64,000 nucleotides of DNA, from the NCBI RefSeq assembly GCF_008704205.1, contig NZ_VXLC01000015.1:1-64000 (forward strand). Direction: 5' to 3'. The notes beneath the pieces are model-generated. The model ran no database searches and had not been told where the DNA came from. It saw only the letters and a program-made list of their open reading frames with translations. The stretch comes from Nocardia colli (GTDB taxonomy: Bacteria; Actinomycetota; Actinomycetes; Mycobacteriales; Mycobacteriaceae). The position numbers and the translations under genes are program-made. Below are positions 1 to 8,273 of the stretch, piece after piece. The first letter of the stretch is position 1. Every line of letters begins with the position of its first letter.

Positions 1-130
1 TGCATCGACCGCGTGAATCCGCCTCGGCCGATGCCGACACCAGTTCCCGGTGATCGGCCGACCAATAGTCGTTCGGTGCGTGTCAGCTCGGGGTCAGGTC
101 GGTATCAGTCGGGCTGGCGACAGTACTCCT

Positions 131-634
131 GTGAACAGCACAGCATTGGCCGCTTCCGGGCTACGGACGGCATACGCGGACAACCTGATCCTCGGTGGCG
201 ATTCGGTGCTGCGCGCGGAGTGGCTCGCCCGCGTGGGGCGGTTCCTGCGCGGGGATCACGCGTTCGCGCAGTTGATCCGCTTCGCGCTGGTCGGCGGGGC
301 CAGCAATATCGCCTATGTGCTGCTGTTCCTGGTCATGAACGGGATGGGCACGATGGTCGCCAATATCGCCGGCTCGATCGTGAGCACGGTGATCGCGAAC
401 GAACTGCACCGGCAGCTCACTTTCCAGGCGGCTGGGCGGGTCGATTGGTTCACCGCGCAGTGGGAAGGCGGTGGACTGGCTCTGGTCGGCCTGCTGATCA
501 GTACCGCGGCGCTGGCCGGTCTCGAATTCTGGGCGCCAGGTCTCGGTGCACTGGCGCAGACGGGTGCCGTGATCGTCATGATGGCGGCGGTCGGCGGTAT
601 TCGGTTCGTGGCGCTGCGTGGTTTCGTCTTCTGA
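131..634 (+). CDS. GtrA-like membrane protein
   Basis: Small polytopic membrane protein of about 168 residues. The hydrophobic stretch beginning RFALVGGASNIAYVLLF is the usual first membrane helix of the GtrA family, and three more hydrophobic segments follow, ending in a basic tail. The conserved Asn and aromatic pattern after helix 2 (NELHRQLTF) also fits. Family members are thought to help move or flip polyprenol-linked sugars for cell-surface glycan decoration. I chose the GTG at 131 because family homology starts near there; an in-frame ATG at 50 would add 27 residues of uncharacteristic sequence. No partner glycosyltransferase is visible, and the upstream side is cut by the window. Confidence 0.8.
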   Translation: MNSTALAASGLRTAYADNLILGGDSVLRAEWLARVGRFLRGDHAFAQLIRFALVGGASNIAYVLLFLVMNGMGTMVANIAGSIVSTVIANELHRQLTFQAAGRVDWFTAQWEGGGLALVGLLISTAALAGLEFWAPGLGALAQTGAVIVMMAAVGGIRFVALRGFVF

Positions 635-734
635 GGTAGGGCGACCCATCCGGGCTGCTGTCGGATCCGAATATCGGGAGGTGCGGAGGATCTTCCGCGG
701 GCAGCGGCGGGCGTTGGTTCCGGGAGGATCGGGA

Positions 735-2492
735 ATGTCGGACAGGGTTTCTCGGCGTCGATTGTTGAGCACCGCTTTGGCTGCCGGTGCCGTCGCTTCC
801 GGGGCGGTCGCGAGTGGTTGTGCGCCGGCGTCGACCGAGAGCATCGGCGGTTCCCGTGACCGTAGTGAGTTGCTGGCGCGGGAGTTGCTGGGGGTCGATG
901 AGAATGGTGCCGACCTGACGTTGGCTTATTTGAAGATTCTCATCGACAGCGGTTTACCCGCTACTGATCGGCGTAAGAAGGTCATTGTGGTCGGGGCCGG
1001 TCCGGCCGGGTTGAGTGCCGCGAATCTGCTTGCCGAGGCGGGGCATGCGGTTACGGTGTTGGAGGCCAACGGGAATCGCACGGGTGGGCGGGTCAAGACG
1101 TTTCGGGGAGTCTTTTCCGACCCCGCTCTGCATGCCGAAGCCGGGGCGATGCGGTTGTCCAGTGTGCATCCGATGGTGTTGGCGTTGGCGGACAAGCTCG
1201 GTGTGCGGCGGAGGCCGTTTTACAACTCCGATGTGCTTGCGGAGACGGTGACGCCGTCTACTCCGTCAGTGTTCTACCGGTCGTTCACCGGCGAGGAGTG
1301 GTCCAACGGGCCGCGGACGCAGTATGTGGCGCCGCCTTCGGCCGGGCGCAGTTTGCTCAAAGTCAACGGAATGACCGTTACCCGTGGGGAATACGCGGCT
1401 GATCCCGGCGTGGTGCACGCGGGCTTCGGTTGCGATCTGCGGGAATCCAGCGGCGCGGTTATGGATACCGTGCTGCGCCAAGCCTCGGCGCTGTCCGATC
1501 AGTCGATCGAACGTCAAGTCGAGAGCTGGACCCGATTGCTGGGCAGGTTTGAAAACCATTCCCTGCGTGGATATCTCATCGACCAGGGGTGGACGAAGGA
1601 ACGCATCGAGGCCGTCGGCACGCTCGAGAATATGACCGCGCGGATGCGGCACAGTGTTGTCTTCCCGCTTGTCGACCACACTTTGATTCCATCCGATGCC
1701 ACTTATTGGGAGTTGACGGGTGGCATGGCGTCGCTCACCGATGCGCTGGCGCAGCGGCTCGGGCCGTCGATCCTGTTGGGTAAGCGCATGATTCGGCTGG
1801 AACAGGCCGGGCACGGGGTGCGGGTCTGGACGACCGCGGAGAGCGGCGACGAAAGCTCAGACGGACGTCCGATCGATCCAGTCGAGTCGTTCGAGGCCGA
1901 CTACGCGATCGTGGCGATCCCGCTCGCCGCGGCCCGGTTCTGCGCTTTCGAGCCGCCGCTGTCGTATGACAAGCGGTGGGCCATCATCGAGATGCACCAC
2001 GATGCGGCGACAAAAGTGTTGCTGGAGTTCAGAAGTCGGTTCTGGGAGCAAGGAGAGAACGGATTTCGCGGTGGGCGCTGCACCGTCGATCTGCCGAGCC
2101 GGTCCATGTATTTCCCCTCGCACGTCGAGGGCTCGGACGGCGGTGTGGTGCTGGCTTCCTACACCCTGGCCGAGGATGCGATGCGGTGGGATTCGCTCAC
2201 CGAGGGCGAGCGGGTCCATTTCGCGTTGGCCGGCATGCGCGAGTTGTTCGGCCCGCAGGTCGACACCGAATTCACCGGAGTCGGCATCACCCAAAGCTGG
2301 GTGCGCGCACGGTATGCGCTCGGCGAGGCGGCCATGCCGACTCCCGGCCAATTGCACGACCATCATCTCGCGACCCGCGCGGTCGAGGGCCGGGTCCATT
2401 TCGCCGGCGATCACACCAGTCTGAATACCGCTTGGATCGAGGGTGCGCTGGAAAGCGGAGTCCGCTCGGCCCTCGAGGTCCATCAGCGCTGA
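735..2492 (+). CDS. Tat-exported flavin amine oxidase (probable lipoprotein)
   Basis: Flavin-containing monoamine oxidase family, 585 residues. The N-terminus has an SRRRLLS twin-arginine-like motif, a hydrophobic stretch and Cys29 in an ASGC context, so it is probably exported folded through Tat and lipid-anchored. A dinucleotide-binding motif (VVGAGPAGLSAA, residues about 83-95) is followed by the family GGRV block. The C-terminal FAD motif (HFAGDHTS..WIEGALESG) is intact. The ATG at 735 is preceded by a GGAGGAT ribosome site; a longer in-frame start at 618 would bury the Tat signal. It probably deaminates an L-amino acid or amine outside the membrane; the substrate cannot be told from sequence. 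Confidence 0.85.
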   Translation: MSDRVSRRRLLSTALAAGAVASGAVASGCAPASTESIGGSRDRSELLARELLGVDENGADLTLAYLKILIDSGLPATDRRKKVIVVGAGPAGLSAANLLAEAGHAVTVLEANGNRTGGRVKTFRGVFSDPALHAEAGAMRLSSVHPMVLALADKLGVRRRPFYNSDVLAETVTPSTPSVFYRSFTGEEWSNGPRTQYVAPPSAGRSLLKVNGMTVTRGEYAADPGVVHAGFGCDLRESSGAVMDTVLRQASALSDQSIERQVESWTRLLGRFENHSLRGYLIDQGWTKERIEAVGTLENMTARMRHSVVFPLVDHTLIPSDATYWELTGGMASLTDALAQRLGPSILLGKRMIRLEQAGHGVRVWTTAESGDESSDGRPIDPVESFEADYAIVAIPLAAARFCAFEPPLSYDKRWAIIEMHHDAATKVLLEFRSRFWEQGENGFRGGRCTVDLPSRSMYFPSHVEGSDGGVVLASYTLAEDAMRWDSLTEGERVHFALAGMRELFGPQVDTEFTGVGITQSWVRARYALGEAAMPTPGQLHDHHLATRAVEGRVHFAGDHTSLNTAWIEGALESGVRSALEVHQR

Positions 2493-2601
2493 TTCCCACG
2501 GCCGCCCTGCATTACCGAGTTTTCCCGATCCACATCGAAGTACGCCACCGACGGTTCGCCCTGGGGTCGAATACCGCGGGTGGTCGGCTCGCGGTCAGGG
2601 A

Positions 2602-3381
2602 TCAGCTGGAGCGTTCTACGCGGGTGAGCCATTCGGTGATTAGGGCGCGCAGGACGTCTGGTTGTTCGTGGGGGAGGGCGTGGCCGGCGTCGTCGATCAC
2701 GGCTAGGGAGGCGTGGGGGTAGTGGTTGATCAGGTCGGTGGCGGCGGCGTAGCCGACGGTGGCGTCGAGGCGGCCGGCGACGATTACGGTCGGGCCGGCG
2801 AAGGGGGGCTCGTCAGTGGTGGTGAGGGACCATTGTTCGCCGATTCGGTCTAGGGCCGCGTGGTCGAAGAGTTCGGCGCCGGGGATTACGTAGCGTTCGT
2901 ATCGGTCGAGCATTTCCGGGGTTTGGATGACGAAGTAGCCGCGGAATTCGTCGTCGCCGAGGTCGCCCGATCCGACGACTACGCGGTGCTCGGGGAGGTC
3001 GCGGGATTCCGGCAGCAATGGGCAGATGAGCGCCAGGCCAGCGACTTGCGCGGGGCGTTTCGCGGTCATTCCTTGGGCGAAGTACGCGCCTGCGGAGTGG
3101 CCGATCAGCAACGGTGCGGAGCCGGCGCTGACCTCGTCGGCGAATCCGAGGAGGGTGTCGACGACATCGTCGGCGCTGCGCAGTGATTCGGGGGCGGGCG
3201 TCCGGCCCATCCCCGGGAGGTCCGGATAGATCCGCCGAAACCCTTCCGTGCCGTCGAAGGCCTGCTCGAAGCAAGCCTCGGACTCGCGGTGATCGACACC
3301 GGCGCCGTGCAAAATAACAACAGGTCGGCCGGTCCCGTGCGCTACGTAATGCACCGTCACCTGGCCCACTCGGGTTTCCAT
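2602..3381 (-). CDS. alpha/beta hydrolase
   Basis: Single-domain alpha/beta-fold hydrolase of 259 residues. An HGAG oxyanion-region motif is at about residue 25. The nucleophile elbow GHSAG has Ser96, the probable acid Asp is in GRLDATVG, and the His is in DDAGHALPHEQ. No signal peptide, so cytoplasmic. It lies downstream of the PobA-like gene on the same strand, but two strong hairpins separate them, so it probably has its own promoter. The substrate is not predictable; proximity to an aromatic hydroxylase makes an aromatic ester or ring-cleavage product possible but unproven. Confidence 0.85.
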   Translation of the reverse strand: METRVGQVTVHYVAHGTGRPVVILHGAGVDHRESEACFEQAFDGTEGFRRIYPDLPGMGRTPAPESLRSADDVVDTLLGFADEVSAGSAPLLIGHSAGAYFAQGMTAKRPAQVAGLALICPLLPESRDLPEHRVVVGSGDLGDDEFRGYFVIQTPEMLDRYERYVIPGAELFDHAALDRIGEQWSLTTTDEPPFAGPTVIVAGRLDATVGYAAATDLINHYPHASLAVIDDAGHALPHEQPDVLRALITEWLTRVERSS

Positions 3382-3391
3382 GTCCGCAAGC

Positions 3392-3460
3392 TACCTCGCC
3401 GTAAGCGTTTGCTGCCAACGGAATTTCCGTTGGCAGCAAATCTGGGGTGTCGGCGAGGTA
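3392..3460. repeat. nested perfect inverted repeats
   Basis: An inner pair of 16-base arms, TTTGCTGCCAACGGAA (3408-3423) and its complement (3425-3440), is separated by a single T. It is flanked by a second pair, TACCTCGCCG (3392-3401) and CGGCGAGGTA (3451-3460). The structure starts 11 bases upstream of the hydrolase start. It could be a long operator or a second transcription-stop hairpin. Confidence 0.7.
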
Positions 3461-3471
3461 TGCGGTCCGGG

Positions 3472-3502
3472 CCGGTAGCGCGGGTCGCGCCCGCGCTACC
3501 GG
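3472..3502 (-). terminator. hairpin terminator after PobA-like gene
   Basis: Perfect 13-base arms (CCGGTAGCGCGGG and complement) with a 5-base loop, beginning 16 bases beyond the stop codon of the PobA-like gene. There is no U-tract, as is common for actinobacterial terminators. Confidence 0.65.
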
Positions 3503-3518
3503 CGTGCTCCGCTGAGGA

Positions 3519-4697
3519 CTAGTTCATTCCGGTGATGAACTCGCTGAACAAACGGTTCGCCGAACCGGATTCGAACAGGCGCTTGAAGTCTGCTCGGGCG
3601 ATCTGGTGCCGGAACTCGCCCTGATAGGAAACGTCGCCGGCGTTGTGCACCAATTCGGTCCACCAGGCGGCGAATGCTTGGTAGTTCCATACGTGATCGA
3701 GGCACGTCGACGAGTAACCGTCGAGCAGGCTCGAATCGTGATCGTTGGCTTGGTAATGGACCAGCGCTTCGGCGAGTACCTCGGCGTCGTGCAAGGCAAG
3801 GTGCATTCCTTTCGCGCTCATCGGCGGGACGATGTGCGCGGCGTCGCCGAGCAGATACAGCCGCCCGTAACTCATCGGGCTGTACACCACACTGCGTAGC
3901 GGCACCAGTTGCGTATCGACGATCCGGCCCTTGTTCGCGACGGGTTCGCCGAAGCGGGTTTCGAGCTCGGCCCAGATGTTCTCGTCGGTCCACTGTGCCG
4001 TGGAAGTGTCGAGCGGGCACTGCAAATAGAATCGACTCGCGTGTGGGCCGCGCGCGAATTGCCCCGCGAATCCTCGCGCATGCAGCGACATCATGGACTG
4101 GTGCGTTGGCGGGACCTCGGCCAAGATGGTCAGCCACGCGTATCCGTATTCGTGGGCGTATCGCGTGAGCGCCGCGCGCGGGATGGCCGCCCGGCTGACG
4201 CCGCGGTCACCGTCGCAACCTGCGATGAACTCGCAGGTGATCGCGTGGTCTGTGCCTGCGCTGTCACGATAGTGAACGCGTGGATGTTCGTCGATGTTCT
4301 CGACGGAGACATCGGCATCGAAACGCAGATCGCCGCCGTCGCTGACGAAGACGTCGATGAGGTTGCGCACAAGGACCTGCTGCGGGCAGAAACGCCCGTC
4401 GTTGTAGTCATCCGCGGCGAATTCGAGCGGTCGTGTCTCGCCGTCGATGCGGAAGTTCATCACGAGTTGCAATGGCGCGCCGCCGAGCACGCGGTCTTCG
4501 AGCCCCCACTTGCGGAACATACGTACTCCGCGAGTGTCGACGACCCCGGCACGTTGTCGCTGTTCGACGTATTCGCGACTGCGCTTTTCCACGATGACGC
4601 AATCGATTCCGCTGCGCAGCAGGAAGTTTCCGAGTGCCAGCCCGGAGACTCCCGCTCCGATGATCACTACGGTGGTGTTCTCGTCCGCTATGGACAT
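3519..4697 (-). CDS. PobA-like FAD-dependent aromatic hydroxylase
   Basis: Class A flavoprotein monooxygenase of 392 residues, matching the usual 390-395 of 4-hydroxybenzoate 3-monooxygenase. It has the N-terminal GAGVSG FAD motif, the family RAGVVD block and the C-terminal GDAAHIVPPMSAKGMHLAL motif. Aligned by eye to Pseudomonas PobA, the substrate-region arginines corresponding to Arg214 and Arg220 and the Tyr222 equivalent are kept, but the Ser212 equivalent is Phe. A 4-hydroxybenzoate-like substrate is therefore likely but not certain. The ATG is preceded by GGAGAA. The AraC gene upstream on the same strand resembles the AraC-type regulators that often control pobA. Confidence 0.8.
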   Translation of the reverse strand: MSIADENTTVVIIGAGVSGLALGNFLLRSGIDCVIVEKRSREYVEQRQRAGVVDTRGVRMFRKWGLEDRVLGGAPLQLVMNFRIDGETRPLEFAADDYNDGRFCPQQVLVRNLIDVFVSDGGDLRFDADVSVENIDEHPRVHYRDSAGTDHAITCEFIAGCDGDRGVSRAAIPRAALTRYAHEYGYAWLTILAEVPPTHQSMMSLHARGFAGQFARGPHASRFYLQCPLDTSTAQWTDENIWAELETRFGEPVANKGRIVDTQLVPLRSVVYSPMSYGRLYLLGDAAHIVPPMSAKGMHLALHDAEVLAEALVHYQANDHDSSLLDGYSSTCLDHVWNYQAFAAWWTELVHNAGDVSYQGEFRHQIARADFKRLFESGSANRLFSEFITGMN

Positions 4698-4865
4698 TAT
4701 GGGGTTCTCCTCGATGTAAGCATGGCGCTATTCGCAATCGGCCGTGGCGCGAAAGTTTCTGCGAATCAATGGGATTCGACGCGGCGGAATACCAATACGG
4801 TATGCGCGCACCGGGCCTGCTCACCACCGGCATCCTGTCACCTGATACCGGAAACCCGCCAAGTT

Positions 4866-5639
4866 CTAGCGCGCCGCCCGTTGTAGATCGCTCTGGTAGC
4901 GGCCGGGAGTCTGGCCGACGATGGCGGTGAACGCCTCGATGAAGCTGGTCGGGTTGGACCAGCCGCAGGCCAGCGCGGTGCTGGAGACCGACCGTCCGTC
5001 CAGCAGATGCACCAGCGCGTGCTGGATGCGCAGCAGCGTTCGCCACTGTTGGAAGCTCATGCCGAGCTCGGCTTGGAACAGGCGGCTGAGCGTGCGTTCG
5101 CTGGCGCCTGCCGTGCGTCCCAGCTCGGCCAGTGTGGCGGTGCTGCCCGGGTCGGCGTGCAGCAGGTCGGTGACGGTACGTAGCCGGTCATCGCGTGGTT
5201 CGGGCAGGTATACGAACTGTTCGGGGATGTCGGTCAGTTCGTCGATCACGATGTGGCGCAACCGTTCTCGCGCGCCGGGCTGGAACGGGCGGTCGGTGGT
5301 GAGGGCGACCAGCGCTTCCCGCAGCAAAGGAGTCACCGCGAAGACGGTCGGTCGATCCGGCAGCCTGCCGCACAATTCACGGGGCAGGTGGAGAATGCGG
5401 ATCTCGGTTTCGCCGTGGGCGCGATGGCTGTGCGCGAAACCTGCCGGGGTCCAGGTGAGGCGATCCGCCGGCGATACCCAGGTGCCGAATTCGGTGGTGG
5501 TAGCGAGCACGCCGGTCGACGGGTAGAGCAGCTGTCCCTGGCGGTGCCGGTGCACGGCGACATGCGTGCCGTGACCCATCCAGCCCCGCTTCGTCGAGGT
5601 GAATTCGAGGTCGGCAGATATCTGGCGGGTTTCCGGCAT
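4866..5639 (-). CDS. AraC-family transcriptional regulator
   Basis: 257 residues with an N-terminal cupin-like sensor region (HVAVHRHRQGQLLYP, residues about 27-41) and a C-terminal double helix-turn-helix (ASERTLSRLFQAELGMSFQQW and the second helix pair ending TPGRYQSDL). This is the usual one-component AraC layout for small ligands. It lies 168 bases upstream of the PobA-like gene on the same strand, suggesting it controls that gene. The start has only a weak ribosome site. Confidence 0.85.
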   Translation of the reverse strand: MPETRQISADLEFTSTKRGWMGHGTHVAVHRHRQGQLLYPSTGVLATTTEFGTWVSPADRLTWTPAGFAHSHRAHGETEIRILHLPRELCGRLPDRPTVFAVTPLLREALVALTTDRPFQPGARERLRHIVIDELTDIPEQFVYLPEPRDDRLRTVTDLLHADPGSTATLAELGRTAGASERTLSRLFQAELGMSFQQWRTLLRIQHALVHLLDGRSVSSTALACGWSNPTSFIEAFTAIVGQTPGRYQSDLQRAAR

Positions 5640-5691
5640 CTCGCGCCAAGTTACCAGAATTGCGTTCGCGCAGAAGTTCTGGGCGAGGGTG

Positions 5692-6171
5692 TTATTGCGG
5701 AGCGGGTCCGTCCGGCCGTGGCGAATCGGAGTCGCCGGAGTCGTTGCTGGGTCCGATTCTGCGCGGCCTGCCTCGGCGCCGAATACCCGCGGCCGGGGAA
5801 TCGTCGCGGGCTCGTTTGCGCCGCACCGCGCCGAGATCGATGACGCTTCCGTCGTGCTCCAGATCCGGCACCTGGTCGGGATCGGCCGTCCACCACCCGG
5901 TGTCTTGCTGGAGTTCCGAGCGCAGCACGGGCCTGGTCGGCGGCGCCTCGTGGATGGCGTCGCCTTCCGTGCGCCAGGTTTTGCGGGGACGCTCGCCGGG
6001 TTCTTCGGTCATGCGCCGCGGGCTGCGCGGCAGCCGGGTGAGTTTCGCTGCGCCCTGATCCGCCTCGGGGGAACCGGCCTCGGCAGCCTTGAGACCTTCC
6101 AGCTTCCTACGTAACCGTTCCACCGCATCGAATCTGTTCCCGCCGGACCCCGGCACTATCGCGTCACTCAC
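5692..6171 (-). CDS. hypothetical charged, disordered protein
   Basis: Protein of about 159 residues that I do not recognise. It is rich in Arg, Asp, Pro and Gly, with no hydrophobic segment, and probably largely disordered. A short helical stretch near the start (RFDAVERLRRKLEGLKAAE) could form a coiled coil. I chose the GTG at 6171 because a GAGGGAG ribosome site lies 9 bases upstream; a longer in-frame start at 6228 has none. It sits downstream of the esterase and upstream of AraC with no clear functional link. Confidence 0.5.
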   Translation of the reverse strand: MSDAIVPGSGGNRFDAVERLRRKLEGLKAAEAGSPEADQGAAKLTRLPRSPRRMTEEPGERPRKTWRTEGDAIHEAPPTRPVLRSELQQDTGWWTADPDQVPDLEHDGSVIDLGAVRRKRARDDSPAAGIRRRGRPRRIGPSNDSGDSDSPRPDGPAPQ

Positions 6172-6448
6172 GTCCGCATTCTCCCTCAGGACGTTTACAC
6201 GTGCGCCGTCGCCCACGTGACGAGTCAACGATAACCGGCGAGATCAGCGTCATACAGGTGGGCTGCCGAGCATGGTCGTGCCGTTCAGGTGATGAGGTCG
6301 GCGAGTCTCATGATTTCGTCGAGGTCGTCATGGGCGCACGTGCACATGGCTGAACATGCCGACCGCACCGCGATCGGGGTTGCGGGATATACGGGACTGG
6401 CTCGTCCTGGCCGCGCTCGCGGATGGGAAGCAGGCGAATCAGCGGGGG

Positions 6449-7351
6449 CTAACGACTACTGCGGAGGCGCTGGCGGAGGAAGAGTGCTGCGCGGTCCAGG
6501 GCTTCGTCGGCCTCGTCGAGGACGCCGGCGAAGGACTGGAAGATGTGGGGGACGTCGGCGGTGATGTCCAGGATGACGTCTACGCCGGCCTCGCGGGCGC
6601 GGGTGGCCAGGCGGGTGGTGTCGTCGAGGATCATTTCGTTGGTGCCTGCTTGCAGGAGCAGCGGGGGGAAGCCGGTGAGGTCGGCGAGGATCGCGGGGCT
6701 GAGCAGGGGTTGGTTCGGGTCTTGGCCGGCCAGGTACATGGCGCCGGTGCGGTCGAGGCTTTCGCGGGTGAACAGCGGGTCGAGATCCGCTTTGGTGTCC
6801 ATGCTTTCGCCGGAGCGGGTCTGGTCGAGGCCGGGGGAGAAGGCGACGACCGCGGCGGGCATGGGGAGGTCCGCGTCGCGGGCGGCGAGGCAGGCGGTGA
6901 CGGCCAGTCCGCCGCCTGCGGAGTCGCCGGCGAACGCGATGGACGAGGGGTGTTCGCCGTTGTCGAGCAGGGCTCGGTAGGCGTTCAGTGTGTCGTCGAT
7001 GGCGGCCGGGAACGGGTGTTCGGGGGCGAGCCGGTAGTCGAGTGAGTAGGCGCGGAATCCGGTGCGGGTCACCAGGTTTGCGGTGAGTGGCAGCGCGGTG
7101 TCGGGGGAGCCGTAGACGAATCCGCCGCCGTGGAAGTAGAGGATGGTCCCAGCGCGTGGGTTGTTGTCCGGTTCCACGAGCACGGCGGGCCGATTGCCCA
7201 ATGTTGTGGTCTGAGTGCGGATTTCGGTCGGCACGTGCATCTGGGCCATCAGCGCGCGGAATCCTGCTCGGATCTCCGCGACTGTTCCGGAACCGGCGGG
7301 ACGCGGCTGCCGTAGTAGTGCGTCGATCTTCGTGCGTTGCTCCCTGCTCAT
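6449..7351 (-). CDS. HSL-family esterase (alpha/beta hydrolase)
   Basis: 300-residue carboxylesterase of the hormone-sensitive-lipase family (Aes/NlhH type). The oxyanion motif HGGGF (residues about 74-78) and nucleophile motif GDSAGGG are intact; the acid lies before LQAGTNE and the catalytic His is in DVPHIFQ. It is cytoplasmic. The start has a GGAAGGTGG ribosome site. It is transcribed divergently from a MarR regulator with only 42 bases between the start codons, so it is the obvious regulatory target. Such esterases hydrolyse short acyl esters; the physiological substrate is unknown. Confidence 0.88.
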   Translation of the reverse strand: MSREQRTKIDALLRQPRPAGSGTVAEIRAGFRALMAQMHVPTEIRTQTTTLGNRPAVLVEPDNNPRAGTILYFHGGGFVYGSPDTALPLTANLVTRTGFRAYSLDYRLAPEHPFPAAIDDTLNAYRALLDNGEHPSSIAFAGDSAGGGLAVTACLAARDADLPMPAAVVAFSPGLDQTRSGESMDTKADLDPLFTRESLDRTGAMYLAGQDPNQPLLSPAILADLTGFPPLLLQAGTNEMILDDTTRLATRAREAGVDVILDITADVPHIFQSFAGVLDEADEALDRAALFLRQRLRSSR

Positions 7352-7385
7352 AATCCACCTTCCTGAGAAGTATCTTCCGGTACAC

Positions 7386-7403
7386 TATATGCCATGGCAT
7401 ATA
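7386..7403. promoter_or_regulatory. 18-bp palindrome over the MarR start codon
   Basis: TATATGCCATGGCATATA is a perfect 18-base palindrome whose centre is the ATG of the MarR gene at 7394. It lies between the esterase and MarR starts. Its form fits a MarR dimer operator that would repress its own gene and possibly the esterase. Confidence 0.65.
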
Positions 7404-7849
7404 AATCTGTCGATCTGCCGAGCTTGTTCGCCGATCTCGTCCGATGCGAGACGCGGCTGTACAACGCGCTCAGCGATCGCCTGCGCGAACGGCACGGGAT
7501 CGTCGCCTCGCAGTTCGAATCCCTGCGCTTCCTGCGGGATCACCCGGCGGCGCGGGTGGCGGATCTGGCCAGCGAGTTCGCCGCGGGCGTCGGGGCGATG
7601 AGTAAAGGGGTCGACCGCTTGGAGAAGCAGGGATGGGTGGTGCGGCAACCGAACCCCGCGGATCGCCGGTCGTCGGTACTGGCGTTGACCGAGGACGGTG
7701 CGCGGCTCGTGGAAGCGGCGGAGGAGACCTTTACCGAGCGGTTGACCGAATTGCTCGGCACTGCTTCTTCGTTATCGATTGTCGCGCAAACTCTTTCGCA
7801 GTTGCGGCAGGTGCTCGAGCGTGATCAGGTCGGTCTGCCCGCGGGCTGA
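7394..7849 (+). CDS. MarR-family transcriptional regulator
   Basis: 151-residue winged-helix protein. The recognition-helix region AAGVGAMSKGVDRLEKQGWV and the wing motif NPADRRSSVLALTEDG are typical of MarR. It probably senses a phenolic or ester-type ligand and represses the divergent esterase and itself. The ATG at 7394 has no ribosome site and lies within a perfect palindrome; a TACACT -10-like hexamer at 7381-7386 would give a nearly leaderless transcript. Confidence 0.9.
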   Translation: MAYKSVDLPSLFADLVRCETRLYNALSDRLRERHGIVASQFESLRFLRDHPAARVADLASEFAAGVGAMSKGVDRLEKQGWVVRQPNPADRRSSVLALTEDGARLVEAAEETFTERLTELLGTASSLSIVAQTLSQLRQVLERDQVGLPAG

Positions 7850-7910
7850 GCGGACTTGTGGATTCGAGCGCGCGTTATCGCAGGTCGGCTGCGTATGCGC
7901 CTGGTCTGAG

Positions 7911-8210
7911 TCAGGTCCGGCGCATGAATGCCATGGTGTAGTAGACGTGCTGGATGTTCCGTTCGAGCACGGTGACCAGCTGCCAGCCCTGCGATTCGAG
8001 CAGTTCGATGCCGTTGACCAGGTGCACGACCGGTTCGAAGATCGCCCGCTGGAAGCCGTCGGCGTGGTACGAGTAGCCGCTCGTTTGCGGCGAACTCAAA
8101 ACGAGGTTGCGGCCTGGATACGAGCTCAGGTCCACTACGCCGTTCAACACGGCGATCACGTCGAAGATGGGTCCGGGTGCGGGAGCATTCACGTTCCCAT
8201 CGTCGTGCAT
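7911..8210 (-). CDS. hypothetical small protein
   Basis: 99-residue protein, not recognised. It has no signal peptide or membrane segment; the middle (FDVIAVLNGVVDL, IFEPVVHLVNGIELLESQGW) looks like a compact alpha/beta fold. I start it at the ATG at 8208-8210, which separates it from the divergent MerR gene. The frame stays open further upstream, but there it is antisense to MerR. A MerR-type dyad at 8241-8259 lies between the two genes and could control both. Confidence 0.6.
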   Translation of the reverse strand: MHDDGNVNAPAPGPIFDVIAVLNGVVDLSSYPGRNLVLSSPQTSGYSYHADGFQRAIFEPVVHLVNGIELLESQGWQLVTVLERNIQHVYYTMAFMRRT

Positions 8211-8240
8211 GCCCGGCCCGCTCGGCACAATCGGGCTTGC

Positions 8241-8259
8241 GTCTCCCTCTAGGGGAGAC
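8241..8259. promoter_or_regulatory. MerR-type dyad operator
   Basis: GTCTCCC-N5-GGGAGAC, perfect 7-base arms, directly upstream of the ribosome site (GGAGG) of the MerR gene at 8274. A TTGCGT -35-like hexamer overlaps its left edge. Position and form fit a MerR regulator controlling its own promoter. Confidence 0.6.
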
Positions 8260-8273
8260 AGGAGGGTTGGGGA

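Noticed and set aside
6286..6348. Twenty-codon minus-strand peptide MCTCAHDDLDEIMRLADLIT
   Set aside because: It could be a leader peptide, but it has no ribosome site and no recognisable partner; too short to support.
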